From assembly GCA_947846985.1 (NCBI GenBank), contig CANTUZ010000004.1, positions 248,001 through 312,000 on the forward strand: a stretch of DNA of 64,000 nucleotides, given 5' to 3'. Numbering within the stretch: position 1 is the stretch's first letter; each line of letters starts with the position of its first letter. The stretch is from Fratercula arctica (Eukaryota > Chordata > Aves > Charadriiformes > Alcidae). Below the pieces are notes generated by a model. The model was given only the letters and a program-made list of their open reading frames with translations. It was not told where the DNA came from and made no database searches. A program made the translations under genes and the position numbers. Shown here piece by piece: positions 1 through 10,932 of this stretch.

Positions 1-1338
1 CACACTCCCTGTCCTCCGGCGCTCCCCAAAACTCGCCGTCCGTGCTGCCTGGGAGACATACTCCCCGGTACTGGGGTGCCCTGTGTCAAACCCAGTTTCC
101 CAAGGGACAAAGCCAGGGTTTCCCTGCCAAAAGGTGACATCTTCCCCATAGGGGATGGCTCCTCAGGAATCCCACTACCATGTGCCCCTGGCTGGGTCTG
201 GCGCCGCTCCGAAGTGCGGAGTTGGTGCCACTATCACCTTTCCGGGGAGAAAACGTCAGATAAAAGAGGAAGGAACTTCACATAATCCAGGTCCCTGTGA
301 GTCAGCTGTGGCATCAAAGGGACACGCGTCTCACTGGGGAGAGCCCCTCTGCCGTGCCGCTGCGAGACAAGGTCCAGGGGGGCACGGTGCAGGCAGCCCG
401 TCCAAACTCACCTCTCACAGAACAGCCCCTGTGTGGATACCCCGTTTTACCACCCATCCCTTTGCATCCTGGCCACGCACCCGCAGTGCTCCTCAAAACC
501 CCAAGCAGGGCGTCTGGCCCCCCAGCACCCCTGCCCGCCGGCTGCCCTCCTCTGCGGGGCCACGGCACAGACCCGGGCCTGAATTATTCGGCCCAGGCCA
601 GATGTGGCTGTTTTTCCGTGAGCAGAGCCCACAGCTCAAGCCATGTGTGCTGCCAGGGTCACCTCAGGCCCAAAGCCCTCAGGCTCTTTAAGTGATTTTT
701 CATCCCCGCCTGCCATTTCATTCCCTCTAACAGGATACCACGGCAACTCCGACCCGAAGGATAAGCCATGAGTTAGCACAGCTTTCTCTCCAGGGAACGT
801 CAGCCTCAGTCCTATTTTTAAACTGAATATATCCTACCGCTGTGCTGGAAGAATGAGAATGCAGAGGGAAGGATGGAAAAGTTACACGGGGGAAGGACGG
901 ACAAGGGGTGCGAGGGACAGGCCGGTGCAGCATCGTCCCTCCAGTACCCCGGCGAGGTGCTGCGGTGGGAGCACGAACCTCGTGCCTTCGCTCTGGTCCC
1001 CCCGGAGTCGCTTCCTCGGGGAGGGTGAACCCCGTGGGGCAGCACTTCCCGAAGCGACCAGGGCAGCGCTGGCCCCGCTCCCCGGGCAGCGTCCCACCCG
1101 AGCCCGCGGGGCGCAGCACCCCCAGCGCCCCCCGGGGGGAGGCAGCCCCCCAACCTCCCCTTCCCTAAGGCTGCAGCTCACCCCGGGTGAGGGCGGCGGG
1201 GAGCGAGGAGCTCCATCACCCCAGAAGGACCCCTAAGGACGGGGAAGCCGCAGCTCCGGGAGGGTTTTGCCCTGAAGCCCCCCGCGCTGGGGCACGGCCA
1301 GACGCCCCCCGGCCCCCCCGAGCCCCCCTGGCACTCAC
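1..1338 (-). other. FGF5: FGF5 intron 1 (partial)
   Basis: This is the 5' part of the first FGF5 intron, starting on the minus strand with the donor GTGAGT (plus-strand ACTCAC at 1333-1338). I looked for the second FGF5 exon, which should begin by completing a Ser codon and continue with Val-Leu-Glu-Ile-Phe. I did not find it, so it must lie to the left of the window. The interval is GC-rich, especially 900-1330, and is part of the promoter CpG island. The open frames in it show no family resemblance. Confidence 0.8.
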
Positions 1339-1630
1339 TGAGCGGGCTGGCGTCGTGGGCGCCGTCCACCCGTCCGTCGGGGTGCAGCTGAAGGTGGAAG
1401 CCGATGCCCACCCGGCAATACAGCCGGCCCCGCCGCCGCCCCGGGCGGCTCCGCGGGAACCGGCTCGGCCCCGCCGCCGCCGCCGCCGGGGAGGAGGAGG
1501 AGGAGGAAGAGGAGGAGGAGGAAGGCGCGGGGGCGTTGCGGCCCGGCTGCGCCCCGCCGGGCACCTGCTCCCGCCGGGCGCGGGCGGGCAGGGCGAGGAG
1601 GAGGAGGAGGAGGAGGAAGGACGGGCTCAT
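1339..1630 (-). CDS. FGF5: Fibroblast growth factor 5, coding exon 1
   Basis: FGF5 is a secreted, heparin-binding growth factor that signals through FGF receptors; in mammals it ends the hair growth phase. The exon encodes 97 codons plus one base. Residues 1-18 form a signal peptide: MSPSF, seven Leu, then an Ala-Arg-Ala cleavage motif. An 11-Ser run (37-47), five Ala and a basic segment (60-69) follow. The stretch from about residue 70 ([12 protein letters not shown], then PDGRVDGAH) matches the start of the FGF5 beta-trefoil almost residue for residue and identifies the gene. The exon ends in phase 1 after Pro-Leu-Ser at the donor GTGAGT, the same position as in mammalian FGF5. I chose this ATG because it matches the mammalian MSLSFLLLL start and has A at -3. 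A second in-frame ATG lies 11 codons upstream (1661-1663). Confidence 0.93.
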
Positions 1631-1727
1631 GCTGCCAGTGGGAGGGAGGGCGCCGCGCCGCATCCCGCTCCGCCGCCGAGCCCCGGCGGGGGGACCGGCC
1701 ACGGGGAGGTGGGGGGGGGACCGGGAC
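1631..1727 (-). other. FGF5: FGF5 5' untranslated leader (approximate)
   Basis: About 100 bases between the expected start site, roughly 30 bases downstream of the TATA box, and the chosen start codon. It contains an in-frame upstream ATG at 1661-1663, with G at -3 and C at +4. No stop separates it from the main start, so initiation there would add [11 protein letters not shown] in front of the signal peptide. The left edge is certain only as the start codon; the right edge is inferred from the TATA position. Confidence 0.5.
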
Positions 1728-1753
1728 GCCCCTCCCCGCCGCCGCCACCGGGG

Positions 1754-1761
1754 TATTTATA
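1754..1761 (-). promoter_or_regulatory. FGF5: FGF5 TATA box
   Basis: The minus strand reads TATAAATA inside an otherwise very GC-rich stretch, 124 bases upstream of the FGF5 start codon. Its orientation and distance fit a core promoter with initiation near 1727. GC-rich sequence with several G/C runs surrounds it (about 1640-1860). Confidence 0.7.
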
Positions 1762-2920
1762 AGCGGGCGGCGGCCCCGCACCTGTGCCCGGCCCCGGCAG
1801 CGCCGAGCACCCCCCGCACCGCCGTCCCCCCCCACCCCCCACCCCGCGGCAGATGCTGGGGCTCGGGGGGTGCATAAATCTGGGGAATTAACTTGTCCTC
1901 CCCGCCGAGACGGAGGGACTGGGGCTGCGCCTCGGGTTACCGCCCAGAAATACCTTGTCAGCGGGCAAGGGGGCTCGGCGGAACCCGCGGGATGGGGAAG
2001 GGATTGGGTTGCAGCCCCCCAGGCCGGGGGCGCGGGGGGATGACAGCCGGCAGCTGCACAGCCCGGCCCCGGGTGAGGGGCACGGGAGCGGATTTGGGGC
2101 CGCAGGCAGCGCCCTGAGTGGAACAGACACCTTCCGTCCTGCACGGGGTGGCCGTGCCGGGCTCGGCCCCAGAGGACAGCCCTCGGGGGTCAGGGGCGGC
2201 TTCCAGCACTGCCACCACCACAAATCCCCCAACAGCATCCCCAGGCGTGCAGGGAAGCGCTGGCCCTTGTCCGCGCACAATATCCCCTGTGGTTCCCGGG
2301 CAGGGGTGACAGTAGCCCCCCGGCCCCCCGCTGCCGGCACAGTAACCCTGACACGCGCCCAGTGCCCCGCCAGCACCGGCGGCCGTATTTCTTCCCAATT
2401 ACAAAGACAACTGCCACGCAGCACCGCACCACAGGAGGAGACCCTGCGGCGATAGCCCATCCATCACCCCGGCACAGCACCGGGCTTATTCTGCTTTTTT
2501 TGGCTCCCATGGCTGCTCAGGGCTCCCTGCACATCTCCCGATGCCAGCGGGAAAACCTCACCTCTACAAAAGCCAACATCAGCCAAACTCACCCTGCCCA
2601 GCACACAGCCCAAACTCTGCACTTACGGGCCCTTACTGCTCCCGCAAATCTGGGGTTTTCCCCTAAAGCCTACCCAGAAAACACTCCGGAGCCGTCACCA
2701 GGCCAAGCTGTGCGCCCAGGGATCGAGTTCGGCAGGAAGGAGGCAGAGCGGGTGGCACGCTGGAGGGTGACCTTCGTCTTGGGAGGAAGCTGAAGGTCAG
2801 GGGCGCAGGGAGGGACATGCGCTCAAGGGGCCATATCCAGCCTGACTGACACCTGGCACTGTCTGGTGTGAAAAGAAATCATCTCACCACAACATCACTG
2901 CAATTTCAAACTATTTATCA
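1762..2920. other. FGF5 upstream flank, no gene seen
   Basis: GC-rich sequence upstream of FGF5, the distal part of its CpG island, fading to average composition near 2.5 kb. The open frames on both strands are compositional: rich in Pro, Gly and Ala, without Met context or family motifs. A short AT-rich stretch at 1872-1892, just above the promoter, may be regulatory. Nothing else can be named. Confidence 0.5.
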
Positions 2921-3012
2921 GCACATATATATACACACACACAGATATACACACACGCATTTATATATAAATGTGTATAAATAGACAGCCCTATATATAG
3001 ATACACATACCT
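2921..3012. repeat. TA/CA dinucleotide microsatellite
   Basis: About 90 bases of imperfect alternating purine-pyrimidine sequence: ATATATACACACACACAG, then TATACACACACG, then several TATATA blocks. It is a simple-sequence repeat and probably length-variable between individuals. Confidence 0.85.
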
Positions 3013-6000
3013 GAAGGAGGGTCAGGGCACTCAAAATCTTGTTTACTTCTTCCAGCTGTAGTGGTTGGCCTGGTAAAATCTTTGACTTCCACTTACCCAC
3101 CTCATCTTGTTATTTAATTACATGCACACCCTGACTCTAAATCCAGATCCATGAGCAAGACAACGACCCAAAGGGGTTATGAAACTCTCCCATGATGTTT
3201 GTCCGGGACCTGATATATCAGCGGAGCTGAGGCACACGCAGAGGCGCAGCCACCTCACCTGAGGAGGATTTCTCCTTTGGCATCTTGCTTTAAAGGCTGC
3301 AGCTGCCAAAGGACCAGCCCCTGGGAAATCTGTTCTCCGTCCGGGTCGAGGAGACCATAAACCATTTCTGCCACTGCAAGTTAAGGTGAAAGTAAAGACT
3401 GTTAAAGTCTTCATCATGGGGGTGGCTGGGCACAGCGGCAGCCCAGGAGTGGGAAGGAGGCACAGGCAAGTACCCCGGGGAGATGCCCACCCAAAGCTGC
3501 CGTGCCCGGAGCTTCACCAGCAAGCCCAGCCTCACAGATTTTGACCCTAGTATCCATCTCCATAGTTCCCACCAGCTCGTGTGGTGCCGCCCTGGCTACT
3601 GGGCATCCTTTGCTTACACACACTTCTGGACTAACTCCCCACCGTCCTCCGCCAACGAAGAAAACCCGAAAACCCAAAATCCCAAATCCCCGTGGGGTGA
3701 GGCCACTGGAAAAGCTACCAAGAAGGCGGTACCTGCCAGGTGGGCTTCCCCACGCTGGTTTTCTAGACCCGCTGTCCATGGCAAGCCCACTGTACTGCAT
3801 ATTCTCAACCGTTTCGGGGGGCACCCTGAGACAGACAAGACCCTTTCGGGTCTCATCTGCTGCACTCCCCGCTTTTCCCCGCCGTGGGATAGGACACGGA
3901 TATCCTGCCTGAGAGGTGGGGTCCTGCCTGAGACGGGGGCTCCTGCCCGTCTGCAGGATGCCATCACCCTCCTCTGGGGACTCCCATGCCCCCCTCAGGG
4001 CTATAGCCTTGACAGCTGCGCTGGCCATATACATTGGGCAAGATATTGTCCTTACGGCACATTGCACATGGTCATCTTCACCGTGAAACCCTCAGAAAGA
4101 AAGCTCCAAAACTGGCCTTTGGGCATGAACTACACCATCTTGGGTTGTTTTCATTTGAATCTATTCATTAACACACGGCATCAACTTTAATTTCAAATAG
4201 CCCAAGTGCCTATGTAGTGTAATGCACTTAAAAAAAAAAAAAAAGAAAGAAAAAAAAAAGATGAGGCTTCGATCTAAATAATTAAGTAAGTAGATATAAT
4301 AGTCTGTTTCCTGGAATAATCCCGTATAATTGCCTTTGGCAGTAGCAGCCCTTACATACAACCAGCAGGTTCTGAAGCCTAATGCTGATGTTACGTTACC
4401 TAAATTATTCAAGCCGTGGTTACAGAGAAAAGTTTTAGCAAACCGAGAGGATAACTTGGGTTTCGACTGCAAAATTTCTTGTTAGAAGCGGAGAAAGGCC
4501 CTTCTGAGCCTCTCCTGCTTCTGCTGCGCAACACGGGGCCGCGGCAGGAACGCTCCCCCCTCCCCACTGTTTTAATCGCCCCGTAAATACAGGCGAGGCA
4601 GAACGCGACAGGGGGTACACCACGCCGGCGGGGCTGCCCGCCGACTGCAGCCCGGCCGCGCCCGCGCCGCCGCCAGCCCCGTGTCTACGGGAACGAGCCC
4701 GGCTCCCGCGGGATGGACGTGTCTGGGAATGACGGCAGCGCCCCGACAGCCGGCCCGCCGGGGGGGTCTCCGCACCGCTTGCTCTTGCGCCCACAGGGAG
4801 GGTTGTTCCGCCGCATTCGCACGGTAACAGCGTGCTGCATCCAGCCTCCCGGGGGGGCTGAGTGACACCGCGTCCCTGTGCTCAACCCAGCAGCCCCCTG
4901 GGGAAACACACCCCCCACCGCCGCACAGCCTGCAAAAAGCCTTCGCCGAAAGGATGCGCGCCCCGAAGGAGACCCACCTGCGGCAGGAGGGGGTTGGCTC
5001 CCCCCGCGTCGCGCTGCGAGGACAGTCCCGGCGGGACGGGTCCCTGCTCCGGGGGGAAGGCGCCGGCCTCAGCTGCCGGAGCAGCTCCGCACAGAGCTGC
5101 GAGCACAGGGTGTCATTACATGCATTAAAGCAGCTTAATTTAATTAGGGTGGTAAGCCAGGTGCTGTGGGGAACCCAGGTGCTGCCGGGTGACGGGCACC
5201 CCTTCCCCTGGGGCACAACAGCCACCGGGGTACACCGAATGCCGTAGGCGGTGGGCAGGTCCCAGGTGTGCCACAGCCTTCCCACACCGTGGGGCAGCTC
5301 TCCTGCGCTTACCCAGCCTCGCCACCAACGCAGGACACGCCGGTGCATCCCCAGGCACCTGCAGTCACCCCTGACACCAGCAGAGACCCCCTTCGGAGAA
5401 GGCAAACTCACAGCCCTCCCCACAGAGCAAGGCAGGGGCATTTCTGAGGGGCAGCTGGCACCCAAGGGGGGAGTACACTGGTGGCACCCGTCTATTTGCA
5501 CATCAGCGCACGTCCACACACACCCATCGCCTTCTCCGCACAGCAAGGACGTGTAGTGCCCTGCAGAACGCCCGTGCCCAGGGGGACACTGCAGCACATC
5601 CTCGGGGGGGGGGTGGTGGTGGGGGGTGGGTAGTGAAGCGCTAAACCCATGGCTGTGCCAAGGGGGACGGGCAGTGCCCCGCTCCGGGGGGCTGGGCCCT
5701 CCCCCTGCCTGGGGGACAGGTTTAGCTTAAACCTCGATGGTCACAATGTCCAGCTGTTGCACAGGAAAATAGGTTAACGAAATAAAAGAAATACTAACAA
5801 GTGAAAAAGAACCTCTTTTAAAAACAAACAAACAAACAAACAACTAAATCCAAAGCAAGCCAGGTGTTTTCCAGCACCTTGCAGAACAGCACTGTGTTTG
5901 ACAAACTTCCGTCATGTGTATTTGTTTCAAACCCGCCAGCAGCACCTTCTGTACTGGGTAAGGCCTTTTCCCCCTCCAAATAAGACCTTAGCAGCAGGGT

Positions 6001-9000
6001 CTGGTTTTGGCTCTAAAGAACAGTTCCTGTTGTTCTCACAAGAAGTAAACCATTTCAGTCTTTTCTCAGATACCCACAACCAAATATCTCATTTTTAAGA
6101 GCATGGTATTACAATGAAAACTTAATAGCTGCTTTTTCAATTTTAACAGGTTGCCCAAATACAGGTTAACTAGCCGTAGACACCTTGCAACAAGGCACCT
6201 AGTCAGCGGCAACTGCAGCAAATGGTGTCACCGGCTGAGCAACAGCCATGCCCCCCTCCAGCACGCTGCCTGGCATCCCGCTGCTCAGCGGCAAAACCAG
6301 CAGAGAGATTTTTGGGCAGCCTCTGCAGGCTGAGATGCAGCGTGCAGGCACCGCACCGCGCGCTCGCTGTCAGAACGCTCCGGGGAGCTGGGGGGGGATG
6401 ATCCCCACGAAAACCTCTCTCAGGCACCTCTGTGCAGAATTCAAACAGAAGTCTGTGTGGAAGCAGGTCTGTTCAGCCCGTGTGGCCGGGGGGTTCAGCT
6501 GCTCGTGTCCGACTGCTGAACCTGCTGGCGCCTGGAGACAGAGATGAAGCTCCCACCAGCTTCGGTGGGGGCAGGATCAGGCCCCCGGGCCAGCAGCTGC
6601 TCTTGGCTTTAGCCCGGGGATGTGGAGCTGCTGCCCGTGGCCACTTGACTGTTGTATGTTGTATTAAAAGCAAACAAAAAAACCCCCAAACCATAGTTTT
6701 GCCCATGCCTAATGTTGACATACATTAGAATAAACACAATTCAGATTTGCTTTCAAATAGTAACGATTTCAGGTGCAAGCCTGCCTCCTACACCCTGGTA
6801 ACAGCATTAATGTGGGCATTAGTTGGAATTATTATTTGTAGTGTGGCCCGGGCACAGCTGGAGCAGTCTTACCTTGAGCACCGCAGGGGGCGGCAAGGGT
6901 CTCCCCGGCAGCTCTGGGGCTGGAGCAAGCCGAGGCTGAAGGCTGCCCTTCCTCCCTGCCAGCCACCCTGAAGATGCGTCTTGCAGGGCTGGTTCCGGAG
7001 GCAGATGCAGCCGCCTGCTCCGGCGCCAGCTTGCAGGGCAGTGCTCTCCCAAGGAAACATCCGAGTCATGCCTTGGCGCTGCCTCGTCCAGGTTGGGATG
7101 CTGGGAGAAGATCCCGAGACAGGGAAAAGCCATGGCCTGGCCAGGCTCTGATCTGCCACAGGCAGCGGCGGCTGCTCACACTCGCTGCCACGCAGCGATG
7201 CTGCACAGCGTCAGCCCACAGACAGGGAAAGACTGTAAAACAAAAAAAAAAAAAAAAAGGGGAGGGGGGGAGATTCCCTTTCTTTCTATATCACATGCAG
7301 CAACACTTAACGGACAAAACATCAGCATTTGCGTGGCAGCACTAACTCTGACCCCAGCACTGCTCTGGGGAGTGAAGGACCTGCTGTGACCAAGTCCTCA
7401 GCCCCCGTGGCCCGAGGGAAACCTTCATCCCTCTCCTTCCTTCAATACCCAACTCTATGGGACCGAGCACGCTGCCTGCCCTTACTACGTGATGCCCTGA
7501 TTGTGCCGATAGCATCAGTCCGGGTTAGGGTTTTTTTTACCCCTTCTGATACTGATACCAGATTTTGACATAAGAAAGCCTAACGTGTCAGGTTAAATTT
7601 CATGCCCACAACTCCTATATGTTTTCAGTGCTTACGTAGAGGAACAGCGTGAGCTTCGTACACCAGTAATGCCATGGGGTGCCAGCTGCACCATACGTAC
7701 ATTGTATGACAGTATTTTTAAGGGGCAGACCATGCAGGTAGCTACCCCTTAGCCCAGAGAAACCTCCTGGGCAAAGCCCTGGGGATGAGCCCTGTGCCTG
7801 CAGACGGGGGAGAAACGAAAGGGTGGGAAAGCAGGGTGCTGCTGGGGCAGGACAGGGCTCCCATGCACTGCAGAAGGACACGCAGCCACTCAGCTGTGAG
7901 AAGCCATAAAAGTATTGAGACTTACTTTGAAAGAACCCATGAACTTCAAGGTGCCTGAGACCCCCAGCTGCAAGCCCGCACCTGCAAAAGTCTCCTGCAG
8001 GCAAGGCCAGGGGGCCAGAGGAGGCCAAGCAGCAGCTCCCCAGCAGCACCAGGACCCCAGAACCACTGCGTGCCCAAATCCGGGGAGGGGGGGGTGGGGG
8101 GCGGGGGACGCGATGGATCACACCATTTGTCCCTCCTTTCTAAGCCTCCTCGGGGCACCAGGGAGATGCTGAGCCCAGAGCGCGGCGCCGGGGCTGATGG
8201 AGAAGCGGAGCCCCCTGGCTGCGGGGAGGGCGGGTCGCCTCCGCCCCCGAGGAGAAGGTCGGCGAGGCCGCCGAGCATCCCCCGCGCTGCCCGGGGCCGC
8301 CCCGCTAGATGGCGATGGCCGCCCGCCCCCGGCATCCTGCATCCCGCGGGGGTCCCGCCGCTGCCCCCGCCGGCACCGAGCGTGGTGCCCCCGCACAAAG
8401 CCCCAGCCGCCCCCCTCCCCAAACAGAAAAAGCGCAGGGGTGTCACCGCCTTTAAGGAAAACTCCTGGGGAGCAATTAGGGCCTCGCTCCCACAATTAAT
8501 TGCAGGCAGGTGGAGCCACGCGTGTTCCTGACTGCAGTGAAGAGTAATCGGGGGGGCGGGAGGTTTAGCACCTCGCGTGGTTTGGGGGTTATTCAGATAG
8601 TCCCGGGGGACGGGCAAATTTTGGCATTCAGGGGCAAGTGCGCTGATGGAGCGAATGGCACCAGCGGGAAGCTGGGGGGGAGTGATTCCAGCACAGCCTA
8701 CAAGCGCGGGGGGAGAGGAATCAGAACGGAAAATGTACTGTATCGGGGAAAAACCTCCATGAAACCATGAAAAGGCTCTGACGCCAGTTTCATATGAGGG
8801 ACCCACGTGTGCTCATCTGATGTACGGGAGGGCCAGTGCTGGTTATCACCCGCCCCAGCTCTTCTCAGGAAGAGATAAGAAGGCTCCAAGTGTGCAGAGT
8901 TTTTAAGTGTGTCCTATCTGAAGCTCCAGCCAACTTCCCTCGGAGCTGTAAATGCTCTCCAGCAGGTCCAGGTACTTCATGGCAAACTCCAAAACCCACA

Positions 9001-9635
9001 GCAGCAGCCGCTGGTGGTGCCCTGAGCCCGGTTTGCACAAAGCTGTGGGACTCCAGAGCTGTGGCCGGGGCTCCTGCCTGTCACACCTCCTGCTTTGGGC
9101 TGTTCTGAGCCACACGCAACCATGTCCCTGCATCCCCTGGCCCTCCATCACGCCAGCCTGCACGTGGAAGGGGGTTTTCAACACATCACCAAGCTGCTGC
9201 GTCGCATCATGCTCTCCCTTGCACCCAAAAATACGCGGGTGTGATACAAAATGCACCTGCTGCAGGTGGTGCCTGTAGGACCAGGCTGTCCCCCCATGCC
9301 CAGGGAGGATCCCACTTTCCTGAGCCCTCCTGAGTGTCCCTGGTTGTGGTCCCATCACCCTCATAATGCACCAGGGTAGAGGGGATCCACCCCCGGCGCC
9401 CCTAGCGCTCCCTGCTCTAGGACATCCTGGGCTGGGGGCTCCTCTGGGCCCTGTCACCCCAAGCCCTGTGCAACCCCCGGGGCCTCTGCCCCCCCCCCGC
9501 GAGCCGGGGGCCGGCTGCCCCATGAGGACCCCTGGAAGGGCTGGGGGCAATAAAGGCTCGTGGCAGGGGGGAGGTAGGTGGGTGGTATGGAGTAAATGTG
9601 TGGGTGTGCTGGGGACCAAGGGGAGGCCTCAGAGG
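3013..9635. other. FGF5-PRDM8 intergenic region, no gene seen
   Basis: No exon of a recognisable protein family is present. Composition alternates: an AT-rich patch at 4130-4470 with an A/G run at 4230-4259; a GC-rich patch at 4490-5130; an AAAC tetranucleotide run at about 5820-5842; an A16 run near 7236; and a GC-rich patch at 8070-8420 with G runs near 8085-8105. Ordinary AT-rich stretches at 5740-6170 and 6640-6840 could hold enhancers, but no motif singles them out. The open frames are low-complexity and unsupported. Confidence 0.55.
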
Positions 9636-10020
9636 GGCTGGGAAGGAAAAGGGAAGGAAAAGGAAAGGAGGAAAGGAAAAGAAAAAAAGAAAAAAAAAGG
9701 AAGAAGGAAAAGGGAAGAGGAAAAGGAAAAGGGAAAATGGAAGAAGAAAAGGGAAAAGAAAAAGCAAAGGAAAAAACGAAAAGGAGAATCAGAAAGGGGA
9801 AGAGAAGGAGAGATAGAAAAAGATTAAAAAAAAAACCCAACAAAAAAAAAAAGAAAAACAGAAAGAAAGGCAAAAAGAAAGACGAAAGGCAAAAAGAAAG
9901 ATGAAAGGCAAAAAGAAAGAGATGAAACTAAACCAAAGACATGAAAGGAAGACGAAAGGAAGGGGAGGACAGGATGAAAGAAAGAGAAAGAAATAAAGGG
10001 TGAATAAAACGCGGGGCGAA
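9636..10020 (+). repeat. Long polypurine tract (GGAAA/AAAG-rich)
   Basis: Nearly 400 bases on the plus strand consist almost only of A and G, built from degenerate GGAAAA, AAAGAAAG and GAAAGGCAAAAA units. Occasional C or T breaks appear after about 9835. It lies about 175-560 bases beyond the PRDM8 poly(A) signal, so in the PRDM8 direction of transcription the RNA would be pyrimidine-rich. Long mirror-like homopurine tracts can adopt triplex (H-DNA) structure. The open frames across it (Lys/Glu/Arg on plus, Phe/Leu/Ser on minus) are compositional artefacts. Confidence 0.85.
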
Positions 10021-10195
10021 ACCAAAGATGAGCAGCGGGAAGGACGGATGGATGTGAGAGGCCGACGGGAGGAAGGGGAGAAGGGAAGGAGAGCGGAGGG
10101 GAGAGGCGGGGGGTCCCCCCTTCCCCGGCCCGGCCGGGGTCGCCGCTGCCGTCCCGCTCCCCACCGCCCCCCACCGGCATCGATTAACGTCACGG

Positions 10196-10932
10196 TGCTT
10201 TGAAGAAAATAAAGTCATTTATTGTCAAAGCATCCAACATACCCAGATAAACTATAAAGTTTAATAAATCTTTTCGAGAGGGGGGAGAGGGGAAAAAAAA
10301 AAAAAACCAAACCAAAACCAAAAAACCCGAACGGAAAAGGAAAGGTAACACGGAACTATCGAGACTCCATTTCACGGGCACCAAGTGACACTCTGTGGTC
10401 CAAGGGACGCGGGCGGCGGGGGCCGGGCGGGCGGGGGGCGCCCGGTGCATGCAGGACCCCGGCCCGCCCCCCCGCCGGCCCCGCCGCGCTCCTCCCCGCC
10501 TTTAGCTTTATATCTAAAATAAAAATTTACCCTGACATATAATTATTATTACATCTAAACCATAAGTGCTTAATAATTTAAGTAGAAACGTATGACAAAT
10601 GCATCAATATGTTGCAATATATGACATTTTAAAAAATGTATTTTTTTAAGTCATTTTTTTCTTTCCTTTTTTTTTTTTTCCCCGGTGCTTTTATTCTTTT
10701 TTTTCTTTTCTTTTTGTCTTCATTCTCTTTTTTTCTTCCTTCTTTTTTCCTTTTTTCCTTCTTCTTCACCTCCTCTTCTCCCCTGCTGCCCTCCCCGCCC
10801 CTCCCCGCAAAGTGAAAATGCGTGCATCGAAAGGAAAGGGAAGAAAGCGGCGGGCGGCGGCTGCCCTCCGCGGGGGTCCCGGGGGGGGTGTAGGGGGGTG
10901 CGTGGGGGGGGGGGGGTGGGGGGGTGTCCCCG
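10196..10932 (-). other. PRDM8: PRDM8 3' untranslated region
   Basis: Follows the PRDM8 TAG stop. It starts with G/C runs and a pyrimidine-rich (plus-strand) zone at 10640-10800. It then has an AT-rich section at 10500-10660 with TAATTATTATTA and other AU-rich words typical of a regulated 3' UTR, and ends at the poly(A) signal near 10220. The 3' end is set by that signal and is approximate. Confidence 0.65.
10218..10223 (-). terminator. PRDM8: PRDM8 poly(A) signal AATAAA
   Basis: A canonical AATAAA hexamer on the minus strand, 710 bases past the stop codon, followed by a T-rich stretch (GACTTTATTTTCTTC). It is the best candidate for the 3' end of PRDM8. Other AATAAA-like words upstream (for example in the AT-rich block near 10520) could give shorter forms. 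Confidence 0.6.

Noticed and set aside
1..1338. FGF5 exon 2 within the window
   Set aside because: No sequence continuing Val-Leu-Glu-Ile-Phe after an acceptor was found on the minus strand; the exon must lie outside.
9366..10193. Lys/Glu/Arg-rich (plus) and Phe/Leu/Ser-rich (minus) frames
   Set aside because: Direct translation of the polypurine/polypyrimidine repeat.
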